Source: a virus
Virus record (IMG/VR): IMGVR_UViG_3300032050_000120
Location: 1 to 64,000 of that record
Reading direction: 5' to 3' (one strand)
Length of the DNA stretch: 64,000 nucleotides
In this document: piece by piece, positions 50,500-59,628 of the stretch
Layout of the letters: each line of letters opens with the position of its first letter
How positions within the stretch are numbered: the stretch's first letter is position 1
Program-made: the position numbers and the translations under genes
The notes under the pieces: model-generated
The model's input: only the letters and a program-made list of their open reading frames with translations
Database searches by the model: none
Told to the model about the DNA's origin: nothing

Positions 50500-50754
50500 T
50501 CAATCGGCAACCAGCTTATCGATCCTAACTTTAAACTCTTTGATTTTAGCTTCTCGGTCTGCCCAAAGAATATAAGGTTTATCTGCATTTTTCATCAGAT
50601 TATTAAGCAGCGGTACGATCATCTTGTAGAGAGCGTCACGCTGATCTTTGTAATATTGTGCTGTTTTTGTAGCATCAGTAACGGCTTTTAGTTCGTCTTC
50701 GGTGACTGCGGAAAATCCGAAGTCAAAATCCATATCCAGGTCTATGTCTGACAT
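50500..50754 (-). CDS. conserved small T4-like protein between gp43 and UvsX, 84 aa
   Basis: Start MSDIDLDMDFDFGFSAV, a very acidic N-terminus with FGF motif, followed by a helical region (DATKTAQYYKDQRDALYKMI). Similar small acidic proteins sit at this location in T4-like marine phages. Function unknown, possibly a replisome partner. Confidence 0.75.
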   Translation of the reverse strand: MSDIDLDMDFDFGFSAVTEDELKAVTDATKTAQYYKDQRDALYKMIVPLLNNLMKNADKPYILWADREAKIKEFKVRIDKLVAD

Positions 50755-50762
50755 ACTTATCC

Positions 50763-53282
50763 TCATGTGAAAAATCTATCTAGGGTTAATTTCTTTTCAT
50801 AATTCCAACCGATAACCTTTAACACGCTATTCAGTGGCTCAATGAAAGTCTTGTGGAACTGTGTATCATAATCAATGTAGGGTGCGACATTAAATTCTAC
50901 TGGCAACTCGCCTGGGCATGAAATGACATTACCGCCTGACGGGTTTGGTACACGCAGATAGCAAAACTTGATCTTGTCTGAACTCGATACCAACGGATAC
51001 TTATTGCCAACATCATACTTGTTCACTAGGTAGTTATACACCAAAGCACCACGAGCATGAATCGGTGTACTCTTTTTGTATACCGTATTTTTATCACTAT
51101 ATTTCTCAAGGTTGTTCACACCACGGGGGAAAGCCACTTCTTCGAAACTAGACGAAAAGAACTTGGTTCTGAAATCAGATACGAATTTGATTAGATCATC
51201 CTCGGTCTTCTGCATGATAATCTTAAAGCCTTCCTTAATCGCAACACGACAGATACCTGGAGTCGAAGACTTGATAGCTTCCATGCCCATAATCTTCAGC
51301 TTAGGCTCCTTGAAACGTTCACCCTCAAGGTCATACATGTTGAGAATGTAGTGCTTCTTGGCTGTCCAGATACCACGGTCTGCAATGGCTTCACGCTTCA
51401 TGAACATCTTCTGAGCATAAGCATTCATGTGGTCTGCAAGGTTCTCGTATGACTTGTTAATAACCTTTTGGACGTATTCGTTGCAGAACTTGTCCAGAGC
51501 AGTGACGATATCATCGACTGGCTGATTACCCATCTTATCAACAACCTTTTCCATCGTGATGTAAAGGGAGTCGGTATCAGAAGCAACAACATAATCCTCG
51601 CCTTCTGTTTTCAAGAAGTCGTTCAGATAGATGTTCATGTCGCGTTCCATCCAACGGATAGACAGCTGACCAGACATGGTGATAGACTCGGCATTTCTCA
51701 AATCATACCAACGGAAATACTTGTTACCAAGAGCACCGTAGGCTGAGTTGAGCTGAATCTTCTTTGCCATTTGCATGTTGTGGCACTGATCCACTCGGTT
51801 CGCAAGACGCTTGCGTTCCGCAGGGTCTGCATCATTACCAAGAGCCTTCAGCTGCTTGTTGGCAGACTTCTTCTCGTTGTTCCACCACACACGATCATCG
51901 TATTTGGTCTGCATCAATTCACCCAGGAAACCTTGTACGCCACGATCAAAGGTCCAACCACAGGCACTGACAGTAAGATTTTTTGCTATCAGATCTGATC
52001 GAACTTCATCGCTCAAACCATTCTCAAGAATGGAATCAACGTTGATACCATCGATATGATTCATGATTGTTTCAGGGCTGATGTTGTACTGCATGATAAG
52101 ATGTGGGTACAGTGAGTTCAAGTCAAAAGACACGACCCACTTACTCATACCGATCTTAACATCCTTGACGAACCCCCCACCAAAAGTCTCGTCACTTTCA
52201 CTGACCTTGACAAAAGGAACGACAATGTTTCGATCCATAAGGTGGTTATGAATGATAACATCCCACATACGAACTGTAGTCAATGTGTCAGAGTAGGTGA
52301 TCTTCGCATCGTATGCCATAGCAAACACTTGCGAGATAAACTTCTTCTGGGCTTCAAGCTTATCTACCAGTTCAACGTCTCGAATGTTGTAGTCGATGAA
52401 CTTCTGATAATCGTTTTTATACAACGCAAGCAACGAACCATGCTCGGAGTAATCGAGCTTCTTTTCACCCAATTCATACTCAGCAATATGATCCAGCTTG
52501 TAGGATTCCTGGGGTGTGTACGAGAACTTCTTGTACAGTTGTAGGTAGTCGAGAACCGTGATTCCGACAGGAACAAACGTTTCGTTCTCTTTCCCCATGA
52601 TTTCGATCTTCTTCTGGTCGAGCAAACGCCAGGGCGACAGAGTACGAGCTTCTTCAGCACTCAACACTTTCGTGATTCGGTTCACCAGATACGGCACGTC
52701 AAAGAACTCAACGTTCCAACCAGTCAGAACATCGGGTGTGAGGAACGGTGCGTTCCATGCCATAAGGAATTTGCGAAGCAGATCGCGCTCGTTTAAGCAC
52801 TTGACATAATTTACACGAGAGTCGGTTACCGTGTAATCCTTGCAACCAAACACATAGAACTTGTTGTTCTTCGACAAACAGATAGCCGTGACTTCTTTGT
52901 CGGCTTTCTGAATATCAGGAAACCCATCATCGGCTGCGACCTCGATATCCATATTGACAACAGAGATCTTAGACTCGTCATACTCGATGGTCTTTGGGAA
53001 GTAGTCGTTGATGAATGGGTATGCGTAGTTCGTCATACCATAGATTTGGAAGCCATGAACATCGTCATAACGACTGACAAAATCCCTGGCTTCAGACGGC
53101 GTATCGAAGTCAACTCGATCTACAGGCTTTCCATCCAGGGTTTTGTACTTACTATCATCCGATTTAGAAGGCACGAACAGATATGGTTTGCACACATGCT
53201 CTTCTCGGATACGAGCACCATTGTCGTATCCACGGACGAGAAGTTTACCCCTGTGTAGGTGTACATTAGTATAAAAAAGCAT
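50763..53282 (-). CDS. 43: DNA polymerase gp43 (family B), 839 aa
   Basis: 3'-5' exonuclease motifs: VNMDIEVAADDGFPDI (Exo I), NVEFFDVPYL (Exo II) and the Y-x3-D of Exo III near SLLALYKNDYQKFIDYN. Polymerase motifs: SFDLNSLYPHLI (A), KKIQLNSAYGALGN (B) and VASDTDSLYI (C). Replicative polymerase, regulated in T4 by RegA, whose gene follows upstream (53341). Confidence 0.97.
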   Translation of the reverse strand: MLFYTNVHLHRGKLLVRGYDNGARIREEHVCKPYLFVPSKSDDSKYKTLDGKPVDRVDFDTPSEARDFVSRYDDVHGFQIYGMTNYAYPFINDYFPKTIEYDESKISVVNMDIEVAADDGFPDIQKADKEVTAICLSKNNKFYVFGCKDYTVTDSRVNYVKCLNERDLLRKFLMAWNAPFLTPDVLTGWNVEFFDVPYLVNRITKVLSAEEARTLSPWRLLDQKKIEIMGKENETFVPVGITVLDYLQLYKKFSYTPQESYKLDHIAEYELGEKKLDYSEHGSLLALYKNDYQKFIDYNIRDVELVDKLEAQKKFISQVFAMAYDAKITYSDTLTTVRMWDVIIHNHLMDRNIVVPFVKVSESDETFGGGFVKDVKIGMSKWVVSFDLNSLYPHLIMQYNISPETIMNHIDGINVDSILENGLSDEVRSDLIAKNLTVSACGWTFDRGVQGFLGELMQTKYDDRVWWNNEKKSANKQLKALGNDADPAERKRLANRVDQCHNMQMAKKIQLNSAYGALGNKYFRWYDLRNAESITMSGQLSIRWMERDMNIYLNDFLKTEGEDYVVASDTDSLYITMEKVVDKMGNQPVDDIVTALDKFCNEYVQKVINKSYENLADHMNAYAQKMFMKREAIADRGIWTAKKHYILNMYDLEGERFKEPKLKIMGMEAIKSSTPGICRVAIKEGFKIIMQKTEDDLIKFVSDFRTKFFSSSFEEVAFPRGVNNLEKYSDKNTVYKKSTPIHARGALVYNYLVNKYDVGNKYPLVSSSDKIKFCYLRVPNPSGGNVISCPGELPVEFNVAPYIDYDTQFHKTFIEPLNSVLKVIGWNYEKKLTLDRFFT

Positions 53283-53340
53283 TACAACTCCATAATAATC
53301 CCTGCATTATACAGGAAAACAACTCACAATTCAAGACACC

Positions 53341-53745
53341 TTATCGGGTATCTTTCTTAACACCAATGTTATATTTTGCAACCAGTTCCCACTCATTCTT
53401 CTCTTTGTGAGTCAGAATCTTTATCTGATTCAAAGGAGACTTCGGGGTTTCTGCTTTTGCTTTGTTTACGATCTTCACCAGACCCCACTCTTCAAGAAGA
53501 AGCGCGATGGTGTTTCTGCGGGATAGATCGTCTTCAGAGAAGTCTGTACCTTTACCATCTAGGGCAAACAACTCTTTAAAGTGCACTATGTAATAGCGAC
53601 CTTGTTTGTGTAGGATATGACAGGATTGATAAAGCTTGTTGTCCTTCCTAGACGCTACACCGATTCTTGTTAATGTTTCACGGACTTTCAGAAAATCATC
53701 TTCATGTCCTAGTTCTACCTCAATTAATGATTGTAATAAACTCAT
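53341..53745 (-). CDS. regA: RegA translational repressor, 134 aa
   Basis: Aligns along its length with T4 RegA: FLKVRETLTRIGVASRKDNK, LYQSCHILHKQGRYYIVHFK, RRNTIALLLEEWGLVKIV, KNEWELVAKYNIG. Binds mRNA initiation regions of early genes and represses their translation. Confidence 0.95.
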   Translation of the reverse strand: MSLLQSLIEVELGHEDDFLKVRETLTRIGVASRKDNKLYQSCHILHKQGRYYIVHFKELFALDGKGTDFSEDDLSRRNTIALLLEEWGLVKIVNKAKAETPKSPLNQIKILTHKEKNEWELVAKYNIGVKKDTR

Positions 53746-54131
53746 GGTTCACCTGTTTTTAATTTTTCTTTTATCAGGTGAAGCTGCTTCTCAGTCAATA
53801 CTCTCAGTGCATCACTAGCCTTTTGCGTATTCAACCCATAATACTGCTTCACCGCTTCCAGGTCGAAATCCTCACTTGCCTTAGCCCACTTAGCATAGCG
53901 TTTCTTCTTCCTAACGATATTTATAAGATAGTCGAATTGAAGCTTCTTATCTAGGTTTGGATACTGGTTCATCACGTTTGCATACATGATGGTATCCACA
54001 TGCTGAGACAGACCACGGTTGATCAGAAATGGCTGATAATCGGACTCGGCTAACTGGTCGTTATCCGTACCAGTCATTAAGTCCGTTTTATCATAATTGA
54101 TAGCATTCAGATAATCAAAAGGATTACTCAT
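53742..54131 (-). CDS. 62: clamp loader small subunit gp62, 129 aa
   Basis: MSNPFDYLNAINYDKTDL... and FDYLINIVRKKKRYAKWAK match T4 gp62 (NYLMAAVPRGKRYGKWAK). Works with gp44 to load gp45. Start 54131 chosen; 54143 is possible. Shorter than T4 gp62 (187). Overlaps the zinc protein gene end and regA start. Confidence 0.85.
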   Translation of the reverse strand: MSNPFDYLNAINYDKTDLMTGTDNDQLAESDYQPFLINRGLSQHVDTIMYANVMNQYPNLDKKLQFDYLINIVRKKKRYAKWAKASEDFDLEAVKQYYGLNTQKASDALRVLTEKQLHLIKEKLKTGEP

Positions 54132-54366
54132 CTTCCTCACCATTCATGTGACCACATTTCTCACATTCATGGGGATTCATCTGTTGGACCATATCTTGCA
54201 GACTGCTCGTGCACCAGCAACAAAAGGCAACAGGAATGATACCGAAGTATCCTCGGATATCACCATCATCTTCATCCAGTTCTGACGAGCAGATGCTGCA
54301 CTCTTTCAGGTTCATAGCGTCCATTGCGCCAGTATCTTCCACTTTCACTTTCTTCTTACGAGCCAT
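54124..54366 (-). CDS. zinc-binding protein inserted between clamp loader genes, 80 aa
   Basis: Three CxxC pairs: CSICSSEL, FCCWC and CEKCGHM. Basic N-terminus (MARKKKVKVED). Inserted between gp44 and gp62, normally adjacent in T4. Overlaps gp62 by 8 nt. Possibly a replication or transcription accessory. Confidence 0.75.
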   Translation of the reverse strand: MARKKKVKVEDTGAMDAMNLKECSICSSELDEDDGDIRGYFGIIPVAFCCWCTSSLQDMVQQMNPHECEKCGHMNGEEDE

Positions 54367-54368
54367 AA

Positions 54369-55310
54369 TTAATCCTTAAATTCAACTTGAACCATAATCT
54401 CTGCCATACAAGCAGCCAGATTGATTTCATGATCTGTGACAAACGCATTCTTGTATTGGTACTCAGCAAGGATAAGAACAAGCTGTGGGATAGAAGAAGG
54501 TTTGATGTACTTAACTGCGTTATCATACAACGCCCTGAACAGCCTACTGGTGTCCTGGTCGGTGTTCTCTGATACCCACTGGCGAACCTCGGTGAAGTTA
54601 CGCTCTTTCATCAGCATGATTAGCTGATTCAAAGATACCTCGCTGAAGTTAGAAAGGATACCGCTGTCAATTGAACCAGTAGCGGAATATCGTTGCAGTT
54701 CATTAAGACACTTACGCCAGTCAGGATAGTATTTCTTAATGACTCCAGCAACAGCTGCCTGATCGTATTTGATAGCATTCTCGCCCAGGATATTTTGTAC
54801 ACGCTTGTAGAACAAAGCAGCAAGCTTAGGTGCATCTTCCTTTTGAAACGAGAAATTAATAACGCTGAATCGACTCTGGAGTGGCTCCATAATCTTATTC
54901 AGGAAGTTACAGGTCAGAATGAAACCGCAGTTCTTACTGTACTCTTCAATGAAATTACGAAGTGCTGGCTGTGTTGCATGGGTAAGATAATCGCCTTCAT
55001 CGATGATCACATACTTGCGACCACCAACGAAAGAAACCGTAGATGCAAACTGTTGGATTTTTGTTCGTAGCACATCGATGCTACCATCGAGAGAACCATT
55101 GATTACAATGTAATCGCTACCGATCTCTTCAAGCAAAGCACGGGCAACGGTTGTTTTACCGATACCAGCACGTCCAGTCAGAATGAGATTGGGAACATTC
55201 TTATCCTTGATAAACTGTTTGAAAGTTTGCTTCAGATCATCGGATAGGATACATTCGTCAATAGTTTTAGGGCGATACTTCTGCGCCCAAAGATAGTCTT
55301 CCATCATCAT
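54369..55310 (-). CDS. 44: clamp loader large subunit gp44 (RFC-like), 313 aa
   Basis: N-terminal WAQKYRPKTIDECIL, Walker A GRAGIGKTTVARAL, Walker B KYVIIDEGDYL (DEGD variant of the DExx box), sensor ILTCNFLNKI and arginine finger region QSRFSVINF. AAA+ ATPase that opens gp45. Confidence 0.95.
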   Translation of the reverse strand: MMMEDYLWAQKYRPKTIDECILSDDLKQTFKQFIKDKNVPNLILTGRAGIGKTTVARALLEEIGSDYIVINGSLDGSIDVLRTKIQQFASTVSFVGGRKYVIIDEGDYLTHATQPALRNFIEEYSKNCGFILTCNFLNKIMEPLQSRFSVINFSFQKEDAPKLAALFYKRVQNILGENAIKYDQAAVAGVIKKYYPDWRKCLNELQRYSATGSIDSGILSNFSEVSLNQLIMLMKERNFTEVRQWVSENTDQDTSRLFRALYDNAVKYIKPSSIPQLVLILAEYQYKNAFVTDHEINLAACMAEIMVQVEFKD

Positions 55311-55321
55311 ATAAAATAACC

Positions 55322-55984
55322 TTATTCAAATTTGCTTGTGATATCACCAGAGATCCAGTATTCCACATCATCAGAATACAAGTATGCAAACCCCTGTTCA
55401 GAAAGCTTAACATTATAATTATCAGAAAGCAACTTCATGTTTTCAGCTTTGAAAATAAACTGGAAACACTTGTCGGTTTTACCAACAACATAAGAATAGG
55501 TATCGCCAGTAGGGTTTTTAACATCAATGGCTTTTATGTAAATGTTGTTACCATCACCCGTGAAAGCGATTTCAGGCAGTTGTAGAATGCTCAAGCCCTT
55601 ATTAATCGATGCGAAAACATCCTGGTTGAGCGTGAATTCAACATTGCAGTTGCTAGTATCAATTTCCTTCTCAGGTGCTGCGTAGATCATTGATTTATCA
55701 GCAGAAGTAAAGTTGACGTGGCGAGTACCATCATCACTGGCAATGACAAGTTGTTTATCATTGACAGTGATTGCAGGGGTTTCGAATAACGACAGAATAC
55801 CGATAAAGCGGTTTAGGTCATAAACCGCAAACTCTTTATCAACAGCAGCTGAAAGTTTGGCTCTCGCCATCACATTGCGTGACAGCGAGATTGTGCTCAA
55901 ACGATTACCTTCACGGAACAAGATTGACGGATTGATTGTTGCAAAATTCTTCAGGATCTGAAGAGTACGTAGGTCAAACTTCAT
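55322..55984 (-). CDS. 45: sliding clamp gp45, 220 aa
   Basis: LRTLQILKNFATINPSILFR at the N-terminus and AVYDLNRFIGILSLFETPAI are characteristic of T4 gp45 (228 aa). Trimeric clamp for gp43, and in T4 the mobile enhancer of late transcription, which fits the TATAAATA promoters here. Confidence 0.95.
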   Translation of the reverse strand: MKFDLRTLQILKNFATINPSILFREGNRLSTISLSRNVMARAKLSAAVDKEFAVYDLNRFIGILSLFETPAITVNDKQLVIASDDGTRHVNFTSADKSMIYAAPEKEIDTSNCNVEFTLNQDVFASINKGLSILQLPEIAFTGDGNNIYIKAIDVKNPTGDTYSYVVGKTDKCFQFIFKAENMKLLSDNYNVKLSEQGFAYLYSDDVEYWISGDITSKFE

Positions 55985-56008
55985 AATATAAACTCCAATG
56001 ATTAAAAA

Positions 56009-56875
56009 TTACTTCTTATGCTTCTTGTGTTTGATTTGGCTTGTGTCTGCGGTAGCCGAAGCACCGATACGAGCCAGGTCAGCAAGAGAGCCACCAAAGA
56101 TGTAGGAACCAACGTGTTGCAGTTGCATCCAAGGGCACAACCAAACTTGCCCACCCATCTTCTGCACATTATAGCAGAACATATAGTCTTCTGACAAGTA
56201 GCGTTTAGAATCAGGGTCGATGATGCAGTCAAAGTAAGCATGGATCTCACGGCTACCGTCAAATGCTGCGGTACGGACGTGATCTGGCTTGTAGGACAAA
56301 TGCGGGAACGCTGCTTTGTACTTCTCGAAAGTAGCACGGCGAATCATCATGAAACCAGTACCAGCTTCGGAAACTTCTGCTGGTGAGTTGATCGGGATTT
56401 CATTCTGACCGTTGCGTGGGTTGAACACATAGTCACCGACAAACTTCTCAAGCTCTTGTGGGTTCTCGTCTGCAAAACCTTTGTCAACGGCTTGCTTAAT
56501 CTTTTCCCAGGAGATACACTTCTTAGGATACGGACCAGCCAGAACGTCATATGGGCTTTCATCGTCTTGAATAGCCATTAGAGCCAGAACGTCATTTGGA
56601 TTGAATCCAATGTCGCTGTCGATGAACATCAGGTGAGATGCTTCACTACGCAAGAATTCATCTACGCAATAGTTACGAGCACGGGTAATCAACGATTCGT
56701 TGAATAGGAAATAGAACTGGATCTGAATTCCGTGGGCAGCACACATTGCAGAAAGATCGGCAATAGAACGGGTATACATACCAGCACATTGACCGCCATA
56801 CATTGGGGTTGCTACAAACAGCTTACGCTTTCTCAGTTCTTCAATTGGGACTTGGACTTTAAATGACATTATCAC
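56009..56875 (-). CDS. glycosyltransferase (GT-A type), 288 aa
   Basis: KLFVATPMYGGQCAGMYTRS, ESLITRARNYCVDEFL and LMFIDSDIGF (DxD metal site near residue 90) are typical of phage GT-A glycosyltransferases. The C-terminus (YLSEDYMFCYNVQKMGGQV) gives the ED acidic pair. Lysine-rich end. Sugar donor/acceptor unknown. Confidence 0.85.
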   Translation of the reverse strand: MIMSFKVQVPIEELRKRKLFVATPMYGGQCAGMYTRSIADLSAMCAAHGIQIQFYFLFNESLITRARNYCVDEFLRSEASHLMFIDSDIGFNPNDVLALMAIQDDESPYDVLAGPYPKKCISWEKIKQAVDKGFADENPQELEKFVGDYVFNPRNGQNEIPINSPAEVSEAGTGFMMIRRATFEKYKAAFPHLSYKPDHVRTAAFDGSREIHAYFDCIIDPDSKRYLSEDYMFCYNVQKMGGQVWLCPWMQLQHVGSYIFGGSLADLARIGASATADTSQIKHKKHKK

Positions 56876-56918
56876 TCCTTATAATAAAACAATAGTATAC
56901 CACTAAACTGGCAAAAAA

Positions 56919-57101
56919 TCAATACTTACCTGAAGTCTTGAACCAGTCACCTTTCAATTGAAAACCACCACCAGAGGCAGCAAATATGCGTTCACATTGC
57001 GTGTTGCATTTCGGACAGGATTGCTCACTGTCCGATTCTTGCATTCTGATTAGCTTTTCAAAATCACCATGCTTTTGGCATGAATATGTATAAATGGGCA
57101 T
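56919..57101 (-). CDS. FmdB-type zinc-ribbon protein, 60 aa
   Basis: MPIYTYSCQKHGDFEKLIRM...SCPKCNTQCERIF: the FmdB family (N-terminal Tyr-rich strand, then CPxC). Regulatory role in bacteria is inferred only from one operon; in phages unknown. Confidence 0.8.
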   Translation of the reverse strand: MPIYTYSCQKHGDFEKLIRMQESDSEQSCPKCNTQCERIFAASGGGFQLKGDWFKTSGKY

Positions 57102-57104
57102 TAA

Positions 57105-58175
57105 TTAATTTTCACCCTTTCTCACTGTAGCTGTATTTGATTCTTTATCAACATCAACAGCAAACTTACCAGCACGTACAACATTCTTTGCACCACCTTT
57201 CATACGAAGACCAGCAATGATGCCCTCACCTTTTGGAACGCTGTTGTACTTGTGATCCAAGTGACGGTGATCGTGCTCGTCACCATCTACAACACGATAC
57301 TTCTTACCAGTTTCTTCGTCATGGACATGAGTTGGTAGACCACCAGCTGGGCGATTACGGGCAGAAGTCTGAACTTTGAATACCATCGATGCCACACCAC
57401 CTTTATCCAGGTGCTTGCGTACATCCTTCCAGTTGCTGTCTTCGTGATTGATACCAGTAGAAGACATGGTTAGGTGATAGTTGCTTGGGGTCTTGGTGCT
57501 CTTTGTGCGACCAGCAATTTTAGTGTAGTCGTAAAACTTAACATCTTTGTGTTTCTCGAACAGCTGTGGTGCTAGTTGTTCGTGTGGAATATCACTGGTT
57601 CCGTTCAAACGGACAGCCAGTTGCTTACCTTTCTTTTGGGCAGCAGTCTTGGCAGATGTGATTTCCTGGTCAAGCTTTGCGTAGAAGTGGGTTGGATGAT
57701 CAAACATCAATTTGGTACGCCAGATCTTAGCGTCTTTAGTTGGGCGCATATGGGCGCGACCAGCTTCTTTACCCAGGCAAGCAGCTTTACATTCTTTCGA
57801 TGCTGCTGGGCAAACGTCAACACCAGACATGGTAGAAGGCGCAAGGAACAGAGCCTTTGTATCATGATCTGGCATCTTTTCTCCGTTCTTGGCAAGCTTT
57901 GGGTTTGCCGATTCAGGAGTCATCATTTTTTTGGATTCAATACCCTTTGCTTCGGCGTGGATTTCCTTCTGTCTTTCTGGCGTTGCGCCGAAGTATTCAG
58001 AAGCACCTCTTTTCAGTTTGTGCCAAGGGTTGTTTGGATTATAGTTTCCACCATCTGCTTCACTGATAATATCATCAAAGAACGAATCATCAATAGCGTA
58101 GGTTTGGATCTCAGACTCAACGGTCTGTTCAAGCTGCAAGCGGTCTTGAAAAAATTGTTTGAAATTTAGCATCAT
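57105..58175 (-). CDS. putative head-cargo protein with GP88/DUF7227-like Cys domain, 356 aa
   Basis: The N-terminus MMLNFKQFFQDRLQLEQ and the site DDIISEADGG (I-S-E|A, about residue 40) suggest a longer capsid-targeting propeptide. Residues 120-220 contain CPAASKECKAACLGKEAGRA, then KTAAQKKGKQLAVRLNGTSD, the pattern of GP88-type phage proteins that may bind a metal or Fe-S cluster. CTAAATAG (58201-58208) lies 26 bp upstream. Confidence 0.72.
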   Translation of the reverse strand: MMLNFKQFFQDRLQLEQTVESEIQTYAIDDSFFDDIISEADGGNYNPNNPWHKLKRGASEYFGATPERQKEIHAEAKGIESKKMMTPESANPKLAKNGEKMPDHDTKALFLAPSTMSGVDVCPAASKECKAACLGKEAGRAHMRPTKDAKIWRTKLMFDHPTHFYAKLDQEITSAKTAAQKKGKQLAVRLNGTSDIPHEQLAPQLFEKHKDVKFYDYTKIAGRTKSTKTPSNYHLTMSSTGINHEDSNWKDVRKHLDKGGVASMVFKVQTSARNRPAGGLPTHVHDEETGKKYRVVDGDEHDHRHLDHKYNSVPKGEGIIAGLRMKGGAKNVVRAGKFAVDVDKESNTATVRKGEN

Positions 58176-58200
58176 GTCCTCAAATAGATGGGTTTACCCT

Positions 58201-58395
58201 CTATTTAGCATCCGTTGGACTTGCATCCAGATCGACAATTTCTGCGTCAATTTCTTCAAAATCTGTCTGCTGTGCGTACCCGCAACGGATACAGGCTTTG
58301 TATGTTATCTCAAAGTTCTCTGCCCTGAATACCAGGGTCTTGGTTTCATGACCAAATATCAGGCAGACTAATTCGCGGTATATTTTTTTTATCAT
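58201..58395 (-). CDS. hypothetical protein, 64 aa
   Basis: MIKKIYRELVCLIFGHET... with CIRCGY near residue 35 and acidic tail. Start placed at 58395, just past a strong terminator; a longer form from 58422 would begin in the terminator loop, though it has AAGGA upstream. Start uncertain. Confidence 0.55.
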   Translation of the reverse strand: MIKKIYRELVCLIFGHETKTLVFRAENFEITYKACIRCGYAQQTDFEEIDAEIVDLDASPTDAK

Positions 58396-58431
58396 AAGAA
58401 AAACACCAGCTGGGCGAACCATGCTGGTGTT
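58396..58431 (-). terminator. intrinsic terminator
   Basis: Minus strand: AACACCAGC, loop ATGGTTCGCCCA, GCTGGTGTT, TTTCTT. Follows the beta-barrel gene stop (58441). Confidence 0.85.
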
Positions 58432-58440
58432 CCTTTTCAG

Positions 58441-58962
58441 TTAGAACGAGTAGGACGCGAATACTGTGGTAGCAAAGTATTCGGACTGATCGAAGCTCGA
58501 AGCAACACCGACTGCTAGGTCACCAAAGACTTTGCGTTCTGCGGAAGCTTCTGCGAAAACGTCTACGCCGTCAGCCTTTACAGCTGCACCAGCGAAACGC
58601 CATGCGATGCCCTGATAAACAACACCAGCACGATACTGGGTGAAATCCTGTCCACCATTGACGAAGCTACGCGAAGCACCAACTTCAAGGTTCAGCAATT
58701 CTGACAGAGGAACTTCAACGCCAAGTCCAGCGGTCCACAGGGTATCTGCAAATGCGCCGTTGAGAACATTGGTAAAACCAAGGTCACCAACAACAGTTGC
58801 TGCACCTAGTTCACCGAAGTCTTTCTCAACACCAACACCCCAGGTGTCGCTCAGAGTGGCAACAGCCTTCTGAGTGTATCCAGCGGTTAGGCGATCTTCA
58901 GCGTGAGCAGTGCCCACGGCAAAGGCGAGGAAAAGAACAGCTAAAGCGATTTTCAGTTTCAT
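58441..58962 (-). CDS. secreted outer-membrane beta-barrel candidate, 173 aa
   Basis: Signal peptide MKLKIALAVLFLAFAVGTAHA|ED. The mature part consists of alternating amphipathic strands (RLTAGYTQKAVATLSDTWGV..., YRAGVVYQGIAWRFAGAAV) and ends in ATTVFASYSF, a C-terminal aromatic typical of outer-membrane proteins. Start 58962 has TTAAAGGAGTCAAA. Phage-encoded outer-membrane proteins commonly alter receptors or exclude superinfection; function here is inference. Confidence 0.78.
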   Translation of the reverse strand: MKLKIALAVLFLAFAVGTAHAEDRLTAGYTQKAVATLSDTWGVGVEKDFGELGAATVVGDLGFTNVLNGAFADTLWTAGLGVEVPLSELLNLEVGASRSFVNGGQDFTQYRAGVVYQGIAWRFAGAAVKADGVDVFAEASAERKVFGDLAVGVASSFDQSEYFATTVFASYSF

Positions 58963-59050
58963 TTTGACTCCTTTAATTAAACAACAAAATAACGGTATCT
59001 TTTCATACCGTGTCATGCAGTATATCACATTTCTGTGATATATGCAATAG

Positions 59051-59536
59051 CTAAGCGCGAAGTTCTTTTAGACGGTCTGCACAGTGGGTAGCAGCCCATG
59101 CCTGTGGTTTGACCATCGGTATGACATTACACATACCACGAATGTATCCAATAGCTTCCTGGACAACGCAAGAAGATCCATAAATCTCATTCGGGTTAAT
59201 GTCAAGGTGAACATCGCACTCAAAATCTTCACCCAGGGTTTTCCCAAGGTTAATGTATAGTTCAGCCACTTTAATAACTTCGTTCATCAGACGCATACGT
59301 GGGCGACCTTTGTTTTGATCATAATCGCGCTCACGATCTACTTGACCAAATACACGACAACCGTGGCGACCACCAATGTGGACAACAATAACAGATGCGT
59401 AATCAGCATACCAAACATCTTTGATTATAACTCGTTCAGAGTCACAGCCGATATAAAGTTTTGAGTTTGGATTGGCTTCTATGTAAGCTTTTACTTCTTC
59501 AAAATTAATTTTTGTTTTATAATCAAACATAGCCAT
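59051..59536 (-). CDS. RNase H-like DUF458/YkuK-type protein, 161 aa
   Basis: NSKLYIGCDSERVIIKDVWYADY gives an RNase H-like first strand (D). HLDINPNEIYGSSCVVQEAIGYI and KPQAWAATHCADRL are the conserved C-terminal half. Conserved in T4-like phages; possibly nuclease, activity not shown. Confidence 0.8.
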   Translation of the reverse strand: MAMFDYKTKINFEEVKAYIEANPNSKLYIGCDSERVIIKDVWYADYASVIVVHIGGRHGCRVFGQVDRERDYDQNKGRPRMRLMNEVIKVAELYINLGKTLGEDFECDVHLDINPNEIYGSSCVVQEAIGYIRGMCNVIPMVKPQAWAATHCADRLKELRA

Positions 59537-59549
59537 TCTTTATTTATTG

Positions 59550-59625
59550 TGGTACGGGTGGTGGGACTCGAACCCACAAAACTCAGATTTTAAGTCTGAT
59601 ACGTATACCATTCCATCACACCCGT
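59550..59625 (-). tRNA. tRNA-Leu (TAA), short variable loop
   Basis: Acceptor ACGGGTG/CACCCGT, anticodon arm TCAGA-CTTAAAA-TCTGA, T-arm GTGGG-TTCGAGT-CCCAC, CCA encoded. The D-arm (TGATGGAATGGTA) is Leu-like, but the variable region is only 5 nt (GTTTT), unusual for tRNA-Leu. Confidence 0.85.
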
Positions 59626-59628
59626 ATT

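Noticed and set aside
51764-52059. Plus-strand frames opposite DNA polymerase
   Set aside because: Antisense to conserved gp43 motifs; no leader or promoter.
53918-53925. TATAAATA match on the minus strand inside gene 62
   Set aside because: Within coding sequence with no gene start at suitable distance on that strand; treated as chance.
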